Source: Kineosporia babensis | Lineage (GTDB): Bacteria > Actinomycetota > Actinomycetes > Actinomycetales > Kineosporiaceae | Direction: 5' to 3' | Length of the DNA: 64,000 nt | NCBI RefSeq assembly: GCF_021129305.1 | Contig: NZ_JAJOMB010000005.1 | Span: 352,420-416,419 of the forward strand | In this document: positions 1 to 6,799 of the stretch, piece after piece | How the letters are laid out: every line of letters starts with the position of its first letter | Numbering within the stretch: position 1 is the stretch's first letter | Notes under the pieces: model-generated | Database searches by the model: none | Seen by the model: only the letters and a program-made list of their open reading frames with translations | What the model was told of the DNA's origin: nothing | Made by a program: the position numbers and the translations under genes

Positions 1-370
1 AGAACCAGTTCCGCGCGGTGACCACGCAGGCCGCCGCGGCGGCGAGGATCAGCTCGGCGGCCGGCCAGTACTGGTCGATCAGCCCGGCCCGGGCACAGGC
101 CGCGCTGGCCGCGATGATCGGCACCACGGCCGCCGCGGTCTCCCGGCGCCAGCCGGGCAGCCGACGGGTCGAGGCGAGGAAGCCGATCAGCACGAAGAGC
201 ACCGCGCAGACGCCGTCGACGGCGATCAGGGCCCCGCGGTAGCCGCCGACATCCATGAACAGGCCGAGCACGGCGCTGACGGCGTGGATGACCGCGAAGC
301 CGAGGCACAGACGAGGCAGGCCGAGGCTGGTGGCGTCGCCGGCTTTGGGCGCGAGGTAGGCAGGACTCAC
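1..370 (-). CDS. Partial multi-pass membrane protein (N-terminal part)
   Basis: A minus-strand reading frame is open from about position 370 to the window edge, so only the N-terminal part is present. It encodes at least three and probably four hydrophobic segments, roughly LCLGFAVIHAVSAVLGLF, ALIAVDGVCAVLFVLIGF, AAVVPIIAASAACA and AAELILAAAAACVV, separated by short polar loops. The start is uncertain: GTG at 370 or an in-frame GTG at 441, neither with a clear Shine-Dalgarno sequence. It is divergent from recQ. I do not recognise the family; a small integral membrane protein is all that can be said. Confidence 0.5.
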   Translation of the reverse strand, partial: MSPAYLAPKAGDATSLGLPRLCLGFAVIHAVSAVLGLFMDVGGYRGALIAVDGVCAVLFVLIGFLASTRRLPGWRRETAAAVVPIIAASAACARAGLIDQYWPAAELILAAAAACVVTARNWF

Positions 371-496
371 CAGGAAAAGATCGGTCGGCGACGGTGTCCG
401 CTTGAGACGTCTCCCGGCCCGTACGAACGCTCCTTTGTCCACAGGCGCGGGTCCGGCGGTTCAGAACTGTCGGGGGTGCGTGGGAGTCTCGATGCC

Positions 497-2638
497 GTGA
501 CGACAACACCCACCGCCACCCGCAACCACGAGGTCCGCGCCCGCGCCGAAGAGGCACTGCGCGGGCTGGTCGGCTCCCCGCAGGCCACACTGCACGAAGA
601 CCAGTGGTCGGCGATCGAGGCGCTGGTGGTCGATCACCGGCGGGCCCTGGTGGTGCAGCGCACCGGCTGGGGCAAGTCCGCGGTGTACTTCGTGGCCACC
701 GCTCTGCTGCGGGCGGCCGGGGCCGGGCCGACCATCATCATCTCCCCGTTGCTGGCGCTGATGCGTAACCAGATAGCCGCCGCCGAGCGGGCCGGGATCC
801 GGGCGGTCACGGTCAACTCCTCCAACCTGGACGAGTGGGCCGAGGTCTACCGCTCGATCGAGGCCGGCGAGGTCGACGTGCTGCTGGTGTCGCCGGAGCG
901 GCTGAACAATCCCGACTTCCGTGAACGGGCGCTGCCCCGGCTGACCGCGGCGACCGGCCTGGTGGTGATCGACGAGGCGCACTGCGTCTCCGACTGGGGG
1001 CACGACTTCCGGCCGGACTACCGGCGGATCCGCACGCTGCTGGCCGAACTGCCCGCCGGCATCCCGGTCCTGGCCACGACGGCAACCGCGAACCAACGGG
1101 TGACGTCCGACGTCGCCGAGCAGTTGTCGGTCACCGGAACCTCGACTCTGGACGACGTGCTGGTGCTGCGCGGCACGCTGGACCGGGCCTCGCTGCACCT
1201 GGCCGTGGTCGAGCTGGCGAACCCGGCGCAGCGCCTGGCCTGGCTCGCCCAGAACCTGCGGACGCTGCCCGGGTCGGGGATCATCTACTGCCTCACCGTG
1301 GCCGCCACCGACCAGGTCAGCGAGCATCTGCGGCAGGCCGGTTACGAGGTCGCCGCCTACTCCGGCCAGACCGAGGAGACGCAGCGCCGGGCGGCCGAGT
1401 CCGACCTGCTGGGCAACCGGGTCAAGGCGCTGGTCGCCACCTCGGCCCTGGGCATGGGCTTCGACAAGCCGGACCTCGGCTTCGTCATCCACCTGGGCGC
1501 GCCGCCCTCCCCGATCGCCTACTACCAGCAGGTCGGCCGGGCCGGGCGTGGCCTGTCCCAGGCCACCGTGGTGCTGCTGCCCGGCCGGGAGGACCGCGAG
1601 GTGTGGAACTACTTCGCCGGCCTGGCCTTCCCGGCCGAGCACCAGGTGCGCGCCACGCTGGAGGCGCTGGCCGACCGGGAGGGCGCGATGTCCACCCAGC
1701 TGCTGGAGACCCGGGTCGACCTGAACCGCACCCGGCTGGAGATGATGCTGAAGGTGCTGGACGTGGACGGCGCCGTGCAGCGGGTGCGCGGCGGCTGGGT
1801 CAGCACCGGCCGGCCCTGGCAGTACGACGAGGACCGCTACGAACGGGTGCGGGCCGCCCGCCGCACCGAAGAGCAGTCGATGCTCGACTACGTGCACACG
1901 CCGCACTGCCGCATGCAGTTCCTGCGGCGCACCCTCGACGACGACGCGGCGGCGCCCTGCGGCCGCTGCGACCGGTGCGGCGGGGTCCAACTCGACCTTC
2001 AGGTGGCCGAGGCCGATGTGCAGTCGGCCGGCCAGGTGCTGGACCGGCCCGGCGTGCCGGTGGACCCCCGTAAGCAGTGGCCCAACGGCCTGTCCGAGGT
2101 GGGGGTCGCGCTGAAGGGCCGGATTCCTCCGGGTGAGCAGGCCGGGCCGGGGCGGGCCATCGCCGGTGTCACCGACCTGGGCTGGGGTGCGCAACTGCGG
2201 GAGCTCTTCCATCCGGACTCACCCGACGGCGAAGTTCCGGTTCCGCTACGGCACGCGATCGTGGCGGTGCTCGAGCACTGGGAGATCCCCGAGCAGCCGC
2301 AGAGCATCGTGGTGATCGAGTCGCTCTCCCGGCCGCACCTGGTGCGTCACCTGGCCGAGGGCCTTTCCAAGTATCTGCGGCTGCCGGTCTCGGCCCGGCT
2401 CGTGCCGGACCGGTCGGTGCCGCCGAACGAGGGCGCGGCCAACTCGGCCCAGCGGGTACGGGCCGTGGCCGGCCGCTACACCTTCACCCCCGAACCCGGT
2501 GGGCCGGCGATTGATGGCGCACCGGTGCTGCTGATCGACGACCGCACGATCACCGGGTGGACGCTGACAGTGGCGGCCCGGCAACTGCGTCAGGCCGGGG
2601 CCAGCGCGGTCTACCCCCTGGTGCTCGCCACGAACTAA
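497..2638 (+). CDS. recQ: ATP-dependent DNA helicase RecQ with C-terminal phosphoribosyltransferase-like domain
   Basis: This 713-residue protein is a superfamily 2 DNA helicase that unwinds DNA 3' to 5' using ATP, acting in recombination and repair. The Walker A motif is at about residues 54-61 (QRTGWGKS), the DEAH box at 159-162 (VVIDEAHCVSDWGHDFRPD), and helicase motif VI appears as QQVGRAGRG. A zinc-binding Cys cluster follows (HCRMQF...CGRCDRCGG). The last about 200 residues end in a PRPP-binding-like motif (VLLIDDRTITGWT), a fusion I associate with actinobacterial RecQ proteins. GTG 497 is preferred because GGGAG lies about 10 bases upstream; an in-frame GTG at 476 is possible. No HRDC domain is visible. 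Confidence 0.93.
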   Translation: MTTTPTATRNHEVRARAEEALRGLVGSPQATLHEDQWSAIEALVVDHRRALVVQRTGWGKSAVYFVATALLRAAGAGPTIIISPLLALMRNQIAAAERAGIRAVTVNSSNLDEWAEVYRSIEAGEVDVLLVSPERLNNPDFRERALPRLTAATGLVVIDEAHCVSDWGHDFRPDYRRIRTLLAELPAGIPVLATTATANQRVTSDVAEQLSVTGTSTLDDVLVLRGTLDRASLHLAVVELANPAQRLAWLAQNLRTLPGSGIIYCLTVAATDQVSEHLRQAGYEVAAYSGQTEETQRRAAESDLLGNRVKALVATSALGMGFDKPDLGFVIHLGAPPSPIAYYQQVGRAGRGLSQATVVLLPGREDREVWNYFAGLAFPAEHQVRATLEALADREGAMSTQLLETRVDLNRTRLEMMLKVLDVDGAVQRVRGGWVSTGRPWQYDEDRYERVRAARRTEEQSMLDYVHTPHCRMQFLRRTLDDDAAAPCGRCDRCGGVQLDLQVAEADVQSAGQVLDRPGVPVDPRKQWPNGLSEVGVALKGRIPPGEQAGPGRAIAGVTDLGWGAQLRELFHPDSPDGEVPVPLRHAIVAVLEHWEIPEQPQSIVVIESLSRPHLVRHLAEGLSKYLRLPVSARLVPDRSVPPNEGAANSAQRVRAVAGRYTFTPEPGGPAIDGAPVLLIDDRTITGWTLTVAARQLRQAGASAVYPLVLATN

Positions 2639-3208
2639 CCCGCCATGAAATGAGGAGATAAGACGCTCGGCTCCGTCCGAAGGCCAACGGTCCGCCGAAC
2701 GAAGGAAGGCTCGGTCCTCGCCACCCCCGGGGAGGGGACGAACGCGCGGAGGGAAGCGCGTCGGCGAGGACCGAGCCGATCAGGGGCCGCCGTTCCACGT
2801 GGCGGTAAAGCGGTGCAACAGCAGTAAAGATTCAACAGCAGAGGACGTTTCGGTGCGGCGACGCCCATGACAGTCACCAGCCACAGGAGCCGTCCTTCAA
2901 CGTCGATGCCGTGAGCCAGGCCGGAACCAGCCCGACAGTGGCCGAGCAGCCGGTGCCCCGATCCTACAGAGCGGGCCAGACTCCCAGCAGCATCCGGACC
3001 ACCCTCCCATCACACGAAAGCTCCTGCCAAGAAAAAGAAATCAGACCATGTCGCGAAAGGCAACGCACCACCATCGACCAAGAATCCGCCGCATCGGGCA
3101 CCCAACCCGCCCTGCTGATTCACTCCAGTTGATCGACCCCAGGCAAGTCGATCCACTGGGCCATCGCACCAAGCCGATTCACCGTTTCCGGCCCGCCCGG
3201 TCCGAGAC
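2639..3208. other. Long intergenic region without a convincing gene
   Basis: About 570 bases lie between recQ and the stop of the next minus-strand gene. Open frames here have no family features and unfavourable composition. The only structure I see is the nested inverted repeat at 2708-2777. The stretch 2980-3130 is relatively A-rich for this genome. Confidence 0.5.
2708..2777. repeat. Nested inverted repeat (15-bp outer stem)
   Basis: Bases 2708-2722 (GGCTCGGTCCTCGCC) are the exact reverse complement of 2763-2777. Inside the 40-base loop a second 6-bp stem (ACGCGC/GCGCGT) forms around GGAGGGAA. The element lies about 70 bases after recQ. It could be a terminator, but the long structured loop and lack of a U-tract are also compatible with a small structured RNA or a repeat element. 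Confidence 0.6.
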
Positions 3209-3742
3209 TCAGACCAACAGCACAACCTGCCGCCGGGACTCATCCGTCAATCGGTAACGCGCGCAACCCACCGTCAGCAGCAGCGCCCCCAGGTCCAGCG
3301 CCCAGACCACGCTTCCCGCCGCCAGCGGCCGCACGGCAACCTCGGCCGCCTCAGCCAGCCAGACCGCGAACGACCGGCGCGGCATCACCGCCACCTCGAC
3401 CAGTTCATGCTTCAGATGCACGGTTTCGCGCCGCACCTCGATCTCCGCAGGCGGCGCCGGCCAGCCCCGGCCGTTGAGCAGATCGATCCGGAAGCGGCCG
3501 ACCCACTCGACCGTTTCCCCGCCGGGCCACGGATCCAGGATGCGCGGGACGAGACCGGGCGAACGCAGACCCCACCCGGCACCCCGCGCGACCTGCTGCG
3601 GAATACCTTCGACCCCGCCAACCGGCCGATCAGGAACAGGCACGGCAGGACCAGGTGGGGCAGAAGCGAATTCTCGCGCCCCGGAAGACGATCCCGAACC
3701 AGCCTTCACTTCAGGAACATGCGCCTCTGCATCTTCCACCAC
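3209..3742 (-). CDS. Hypothetical protein
   Basis: A 177-residue frame starting at GTG 3742 has a good ribosome site (AGAGG about 7 bases upstream). The first about 55 residues are low-complexity and Pro/Ala/Gly-rich. The rest looks folded, with WVGRFRIDLLNG, EIEVRRETVHLKHELVEVAV and a hydrophobic stretch near the C-terminus (VVWALDLGALLLTVG). No catalytic motif or known family is recognised. It is divergent from the XRE regulator gene. A nine-codon ORF with a strong Shine-Dalgarno precedes it on the same strand. Function is unknown. Confidence 0.5.
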   Translation of the reverse strand: MVEDAEAHVPEVKAGSGSSSGAREFASAPPGPAVPVPDRPVGGVEGIPQQVARGAGWGLRSPGLVPRILDPWPGGETVEWVGRFRIDLLNGRGWPAPPAEIEVRRETVHLKHELVEVAVMPRRSFAVWLAEAAEVAVRPLAAGSVVWALDLGALLLTVGCARYRLTDESRRQVVLLV

Positions 3743-3774
3743 ACTAGGCCTCTCTCACGGTGCCGCACGTCGGT

Positions 3775-3804
3775 TCAGCTCCCGGTTCTCGAGATGACGT
3801 GCAT
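3775..3804 (-). CDS. Possible nine-residue leader peptide
   Basis: ATG at 3804 is preceded by a near-perfect Shine-Dalgarno (AGGAGGAG, 3-4 bases spacing) and the frame reads MHVISRTGS before TGA. It ends 32 bases before the GTG of the 177-residue hypothetical gene. Such a strong site ahead of a tiny frame suggests a translated leader, but no attenuator structure or run of regulatory codons is obvious. Confidence 0.3.
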   Translation of the reverse strand: MHVISRTGS

Positions 3805-3947
3805 CTAACTCCTCCTGCGGCGAATTGACAACTATCAGAAGCGGTTTGCTGAAAAAGTTTGAGCAAATTCCGGCCAGAACAACGAACCCGCCAGTAGATA
3901 GTGTTCAATTGCCTGACAAGAAAAATCAGATGGAAAGGTCTAGCACC

Positions 3948-4904
3948 ATGGCTGAACCGGCCGGAGCCATCGGAATAGCCCTGCTGCGTCGCCACATCGG
4001 GCGACACTTCGAGCGGCTGCGCATCCAGGCCGGTCTCACCCAGGACCAGGCCGCCGAGCGGGTCGAGCTGAGCAAGTCCACGCTGATCCGGATGGAGAAC
4101 GGCAACGACGGCGTGAAGTTCCGCGACGTCCAGGTCCGCCACATGCTCGATCAGTACGGCGCCTGCGCCACCGACCGCGAGGTACTGATGGCGCTCACCG
4201 CAGAGACCCGGCTCGGCCCGCGCAAGTCCTGGTGGCACGACTACACCGAGACCTCGCTGCCGCCCTGGTTCGCCATGTACGTCTCCCTGGAGGACTCGGC
4301 GGCCGTCATCCAGTACTACGAGCAGGAACTCATCCCCGGCCTGCTGCAGACCCAGAGCTATGCCGAGCGGGTCATGCAGGTCCCGCCCGGCTTCCTCGAC
4401 GAGGGCGAGGCGGTCCGCCGGGTCCAGGCCCGGCTGGAGCGCCAGAGCCTGCTGACCCGGCCGATGGCACCCCGCCTGGAGGTGGCGATCTGCGAGGCCG
4501 CGCTGTACCGGCTCAGCCGGATGGGCCGGGCCCTGGCCCGCGAGCAGTTCCAGCATCTTCTCGACGTCACACAAAGGGCGAACGTCGAACTACGCATCGT
4601 TCCCTTGTCGGCAGGAATGCATGGCGGCATGGCAAGCGGCTCGTTCATTCTTCTGCATTTCCCTCGCGACCCGATCACGGACGAGCCTCTGGAACCACCA
4701 ATGGCGTATTCTGACTCGCTGACTGGCGCCATGTATCTCACCAAACCGGCGGAGGTCCACAGTTACCGACTGGTCTGGTCAGATGTTCTGCTCAATGCGC
4801 TCGACCCAGGCGCCAGTCGCTCGGTCATCACCACCTTCCTGGAAGGATTGCACAGTGACGGAGAACATCACTCCCGAATGGTTCAAGAGCAGCCGCAGCG
4901 GTAA
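3948..4904 (+). CDS. XRE-family transcriptional regulator with DUF5753-type C-terminal domain
   Basis: This 318-residue protein has an N-terminal helix-turn-helix (LRIQAGLTQDQAAERVELSKSTLIRMENG, about residues 25-53) followed by a long C-terminal domain with the hallmarks of DUF5753 (YYEQELIPGLLQT, the repeated R-x-x-R-Q-x-LL region, VELRIVPLSAGMH, ending in a YRLVWSDVLLNALDP segment). The family is abundant in differentiating actinomycetes and includes WhiJ-like regulators. ATG 3948 is chosen because GGAAAGG sits 9 bases upstream; ATG 3930 is in frame but lacks a site. The DUF397 gene overlaps its 3' end, the usual arrangement for this pair. Confidence 0.92.
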   Translation: MAEPAGAIGIALLRRHIGRHFERLRIQAGLTQDQAAERVELSKSTLIRMENGNDGVKFRDVQVRHMLDQYGACATDREVLMALTAETRLGPRKSWWHDYTETSLPPWFAMYVSLEDSAAVIQYYEQELIPGLLQTQSYAERVMQVPPGFLDEGEAVRRVQARLERQSLLTRPMAPRLEVAICEAALYRLSRMGRALAREQFQHLLDVTQRANVELRIVPLSAGMHGGMASGSFILLHFPRDPITDEPLEPPMAYSDSLTGAMYLTKPAEVHSYRLVWSDVLLNALDPGASRSVITTFLEGLHSDGEHHSRMVQEQPQR

Positions 4905-5064
4905 CGGCGGCGCGTGTGTCGAGGTAGCCACGAACCTGCTGCCCAGCACGGGTCAAGTTCTCCTGCGCGACAGCAAGAACCCAGATGTCGCACCGTTCGC
5001 CTTCACTCGCGCCGAGTGGCAGGCGTTCGTGGGCGGGGCCCAGGACGGCGAGTTCGACATCTGA
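4855..5064 (+). CDS. DUF397 domain protein, partner of the XRE regulator
   Basis: This 69-residue protein starts at GTG 4855 with GGAAGG upstream, inside the last 50 bases of the XRE gene, so the two are probably translationally coupled. It carries the DUF397 signature: W-F-K-S-S-R-S-G-N-G-G-A-C-V-E-V-A near the N-terminus, then V-L-L-R-D-S-K-N-P and F-T-R-A-E-W-Q-A-F-V. Members of this family accompany DUF5753 regulators in actinomycetes and have been proposed to modulate them or to act with them like a toxin-antitoxin pair; its role here is inferred from context only. Confidence 0.92.
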   Translation: MTENITPEWFKSSRSGNGGACVEVATNLLPSTGQVLLRDSKNPDVAPFAFTRAEWQAFVGGAQDGEFDI

Positions 5065-5105
5065 CCGTCCTGAACTCTTCGACCATGAGGAGCCCGATCT
5101 GATCC

Positions 5106-5143
5106 GGAGGCCGGCGAAACCCGCGCGGAACTCGCCGGCCTCC
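5106..5143 (+). terminator. Intrinsic-type hairpin after the DUF397 gene
   Basis: GGAGGCCGGCGA at 5106-5117 pairs perfectly with 5132-5143, a 12-bp stem with a 14-base loop, 42 bases after the DUF397 stop. There is no U-tract. It probably ends the XRE/DUF397 transcript. Confidence 0.6.
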
Positions 5144-5311
5144 GCCGCCAGCCGAATTCCGAAAAGAATTACTGGCCGAGTGACCAGAATTTTCATCCCT
5201 ATGAAACGAACCATCTATTCGACAACCCCACGAGCAACCGGGATTTTCTTCTACCCACCGGTTTTGAGATCGGCCGGTGAAGATCTTTCCGATCAGAGGC
5301 TCTCGACCTGA

Positions 5312-5821
5312 TCAGACGGTCTCGACCTCCTGGCGGGCCTGCCGCCGTACCTCACCGGAAAGCCGATCCAGGTAAACCTTGCCGTTCAGGTGATCCGTCT
5401 CGTGCTGTAGGCAGCGCGCCACTTCGCCTTCACCCGTGATCTCGATCGGTGCCCCGGTCTGATCCTGCCCCACCACGGTGGCCCGCACCGCCCGCGACGT
5501 CGGATAGTTGTGTCCGGAGACGGAAAGGCATCCCTCCGGCCCGATCGCCGTCTCCTCGGACAGATCAGTGACGCGGGGGTTGGCGACCACGGCGACCACA
5601 CCTTCGCAGTCCATCACGAAGAGCGAGTGGCTGAGCCCGATCTGGTTGGCCGCCAGCCCTACCCCACGAGCCTCGTACATCGACGCGAACATCAGTTCGA
5701 CCGTCTGCGCGAGGGCATCGTCGAACATCGTCACCGGGTCGGCTTTCGTTCGCAGAACCGGGTCACCGTACTGACGGATCGGGGCCGGCTTCGGTGAGCG
5801 CTTCGTCTTCCGTTTCGCCAC
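5312..5821 (-). CDS. def: Peptide deformylase
   Basis: Peptide deformylase removes the formyl group from the initiator methionine of nascent proteins in the cytoplasm, using a bound metal ion. All three family motifs are intact in this 169-residue protein: GVGLAANQIG (motif 1), EGCLSVSG (motif 2, metal-binding Cys) and QHETDHLNG (motif 3, HExxH). The N-terminus is a short Lys/Arg-rich leader (MAKRKTKRSPKPAP). It lies 13 bases downstream of the LigD-type phosphoesterase gene on the same strand, so the two are probably co-transcribed. No methionyl-tRNA formyltransferase gene is adjacent. Confidence 0.96.
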   Translation of the reverse strand: MAKRKTKRSPKPAPIRQYGDPVLRTKADPVTMFDDALAQTVELMFASMYEARGVGLAANQIGLSHSLFVMDCEGVVAVVANPRVTDLSEETAIGPEGCLSVSGHNYPTSRAVRATVVGQDQTGAPIEITGEGEVARCLQHETDHLNGKVYLDRLSGEVRRQARQEVETV

Positions 5822-5834
5822 CGGACCAAGATAC

Positions 5835-6425
5835 TCAGGAATGCCGGGTCAGAGCCTGTTCCTGATGCGCCGCCCGGTGACCGCTCTTCTCGCTCTCGAC
5901 CACGTACGTCGGCTCGTCCGGGCTCGCCGTGAACTTCTGCCCGGCCAGCTGAAAGTCTTTCTTCCTGATCTCTTTCACCACTCCGTGCGTGGTTCCCTGG
6001 GGCGTGTTCCAGGAGACCTTGTCCCCCACCTTGAGCTGCGGCATCTGCGCAGCCTGGCCCGGGCCCGGGGCACCCGCGACTCGCGGCTGTTCCTTGGTCC
6101 GGTGCAGCAGCCAGTCGGTGTCCGTGCGGATCAGGGCATACCGGAGCGAGCTCTCCCGGCCGTGCAGCACGAAGACGAACCGTCGGTCGGTACGGTCCTC
6201 TTCCTCCCACCAGCCGATGTCAGCGATGAACTTGTTCTCGTCCGTGTAGGTGAGGTGGTCCAGGTCGTGGTCCGGCACCTGCACCGCCAGCCGGTTACGG
6301 GTCGGCGAGTCCGGCAGCCCACGCGGCACCGCCCACGACTTCAGCACGCCGTCCTGTTCCAGCCGCAGATCGAAGTGCGGCCGGGGCACTCGATGGTCAT
6401 GCAGAACAAAGGACGCTCGCCGCAC
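5835..6425 (-). CDS. LigD-type 3'-phosphoesterase domain fused to a C-terminal HVA1 (DUF2945) domain
   Basis: The first about 120 residues match the 3'-phosphoesterase domain of bacterial LigD: DHRVPRPHFDLRLE supplies the His, His, Asp and Arg of the active site, SWAVPRGLP is the next conserved block, and VPDHDLDH holds the third His. LigD-type enzymes trim 3' ends during end joining. From about residue 130 the sequence (KVGDKVSWNTPQGTTHGVV, then DEPTYVVESEKSGHRAAH) matches the small HVA1/DUF2945 fold. GTG 6425 is preferred (GGAG 6 bases upstream); ATG 6473 or 6476 is in frame but lies within 7 bases of the divergent S4 gene start and has no ribosome site. No ligase, polymerase or Ku gene is nearby. 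Confidence 0.82.
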   Translation of the reverse strand: MRRASFVLHDHRVPRPHFDLRLEQDGVLKSWAVPRGLPDSPTRNRLAVQVPDHDLDHLTYTDENKFIADIGWWEEEDRTDRRFVFVLHGRESSLRYALIRTDTDWLLHRTKEQPRVAGAPGPGQAAQMPQLKVGDKVSWNTPQGTTHGVVKEIRKKDFQLAGQKFTASPDEPTYVVESEKSGHRAAHQEQALTRHS

Positions 6426-6482
6426 CGGAGTCTCCACCCTCCGATTTTGGGGCGTCCCCCACTGTGCCTGCATCATGGGCCC

Positions 6483-6695
6483 GTGGTTGAAGTCGAGATC
6501 AGTGACGAGTACATCCAGCTCGGTTCGTTCCTCAAGCTGGCCGGGGCGATCGGGACCGGCGGTGACGCCAAGCTCATGATCGCCTCCGGCGACGTCGACG
6601 TGAACGGTGAGCCCGAGACCCGCCGGGGCCGCAAGCTCCGCCCGGGTGACGTGGTCACCACCGCTTCGGTCAGCTGGCAGGTCGTCCAGGCCTGA
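6483..6695 (+). CDS. Small S4-domain RNA-binding protein
   Basis: This 70-residue protein is a stand-alone S4 domain of the YbcJ/RlbA type: YIQLGSFLKLAGAIGTGGDAKLMIASGDVDVNGE followed by TRRGRKLRPGDVV, the characteristic L-x-x-G...I-x-x-G-x-V-x-V-N-G pattern. Such proteins bind structured RNA; the target is not known here. GTG 6483 begins just 6 bases from the alternative ATG of the divergent phosphoesterase, so if both were used at least one transcript would be leaderless. The gene is about 105 bases upstream of the GGDEF-EAL gene on the same strand. Confidence 0.88.
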   Translation: MVEVEISDEYIQLGSFLKLAGAIGTGGDAKLMIASGDVDVNGEPETRRGRKLRPGDVVTTASVSWQVVQA

Positions 6696-6799
6696 GCAGC
6701 ACCTGAGCAACGCCTGCAGCGCGCCTGAGGAGGGCCGGTCCAGGCTCAAGGTCCCACCCCGGAGAGCCGATCCCTGCTCGACGGGGAGGGAGCTCAGGT

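Noticed and set aside
461..2212. 583-codon open frame opposite recQ
   Set aside because: It is a shadow of the GC-rich recQ gene, with low-complexity His/Gln/Gly/Val composition and no motifs.
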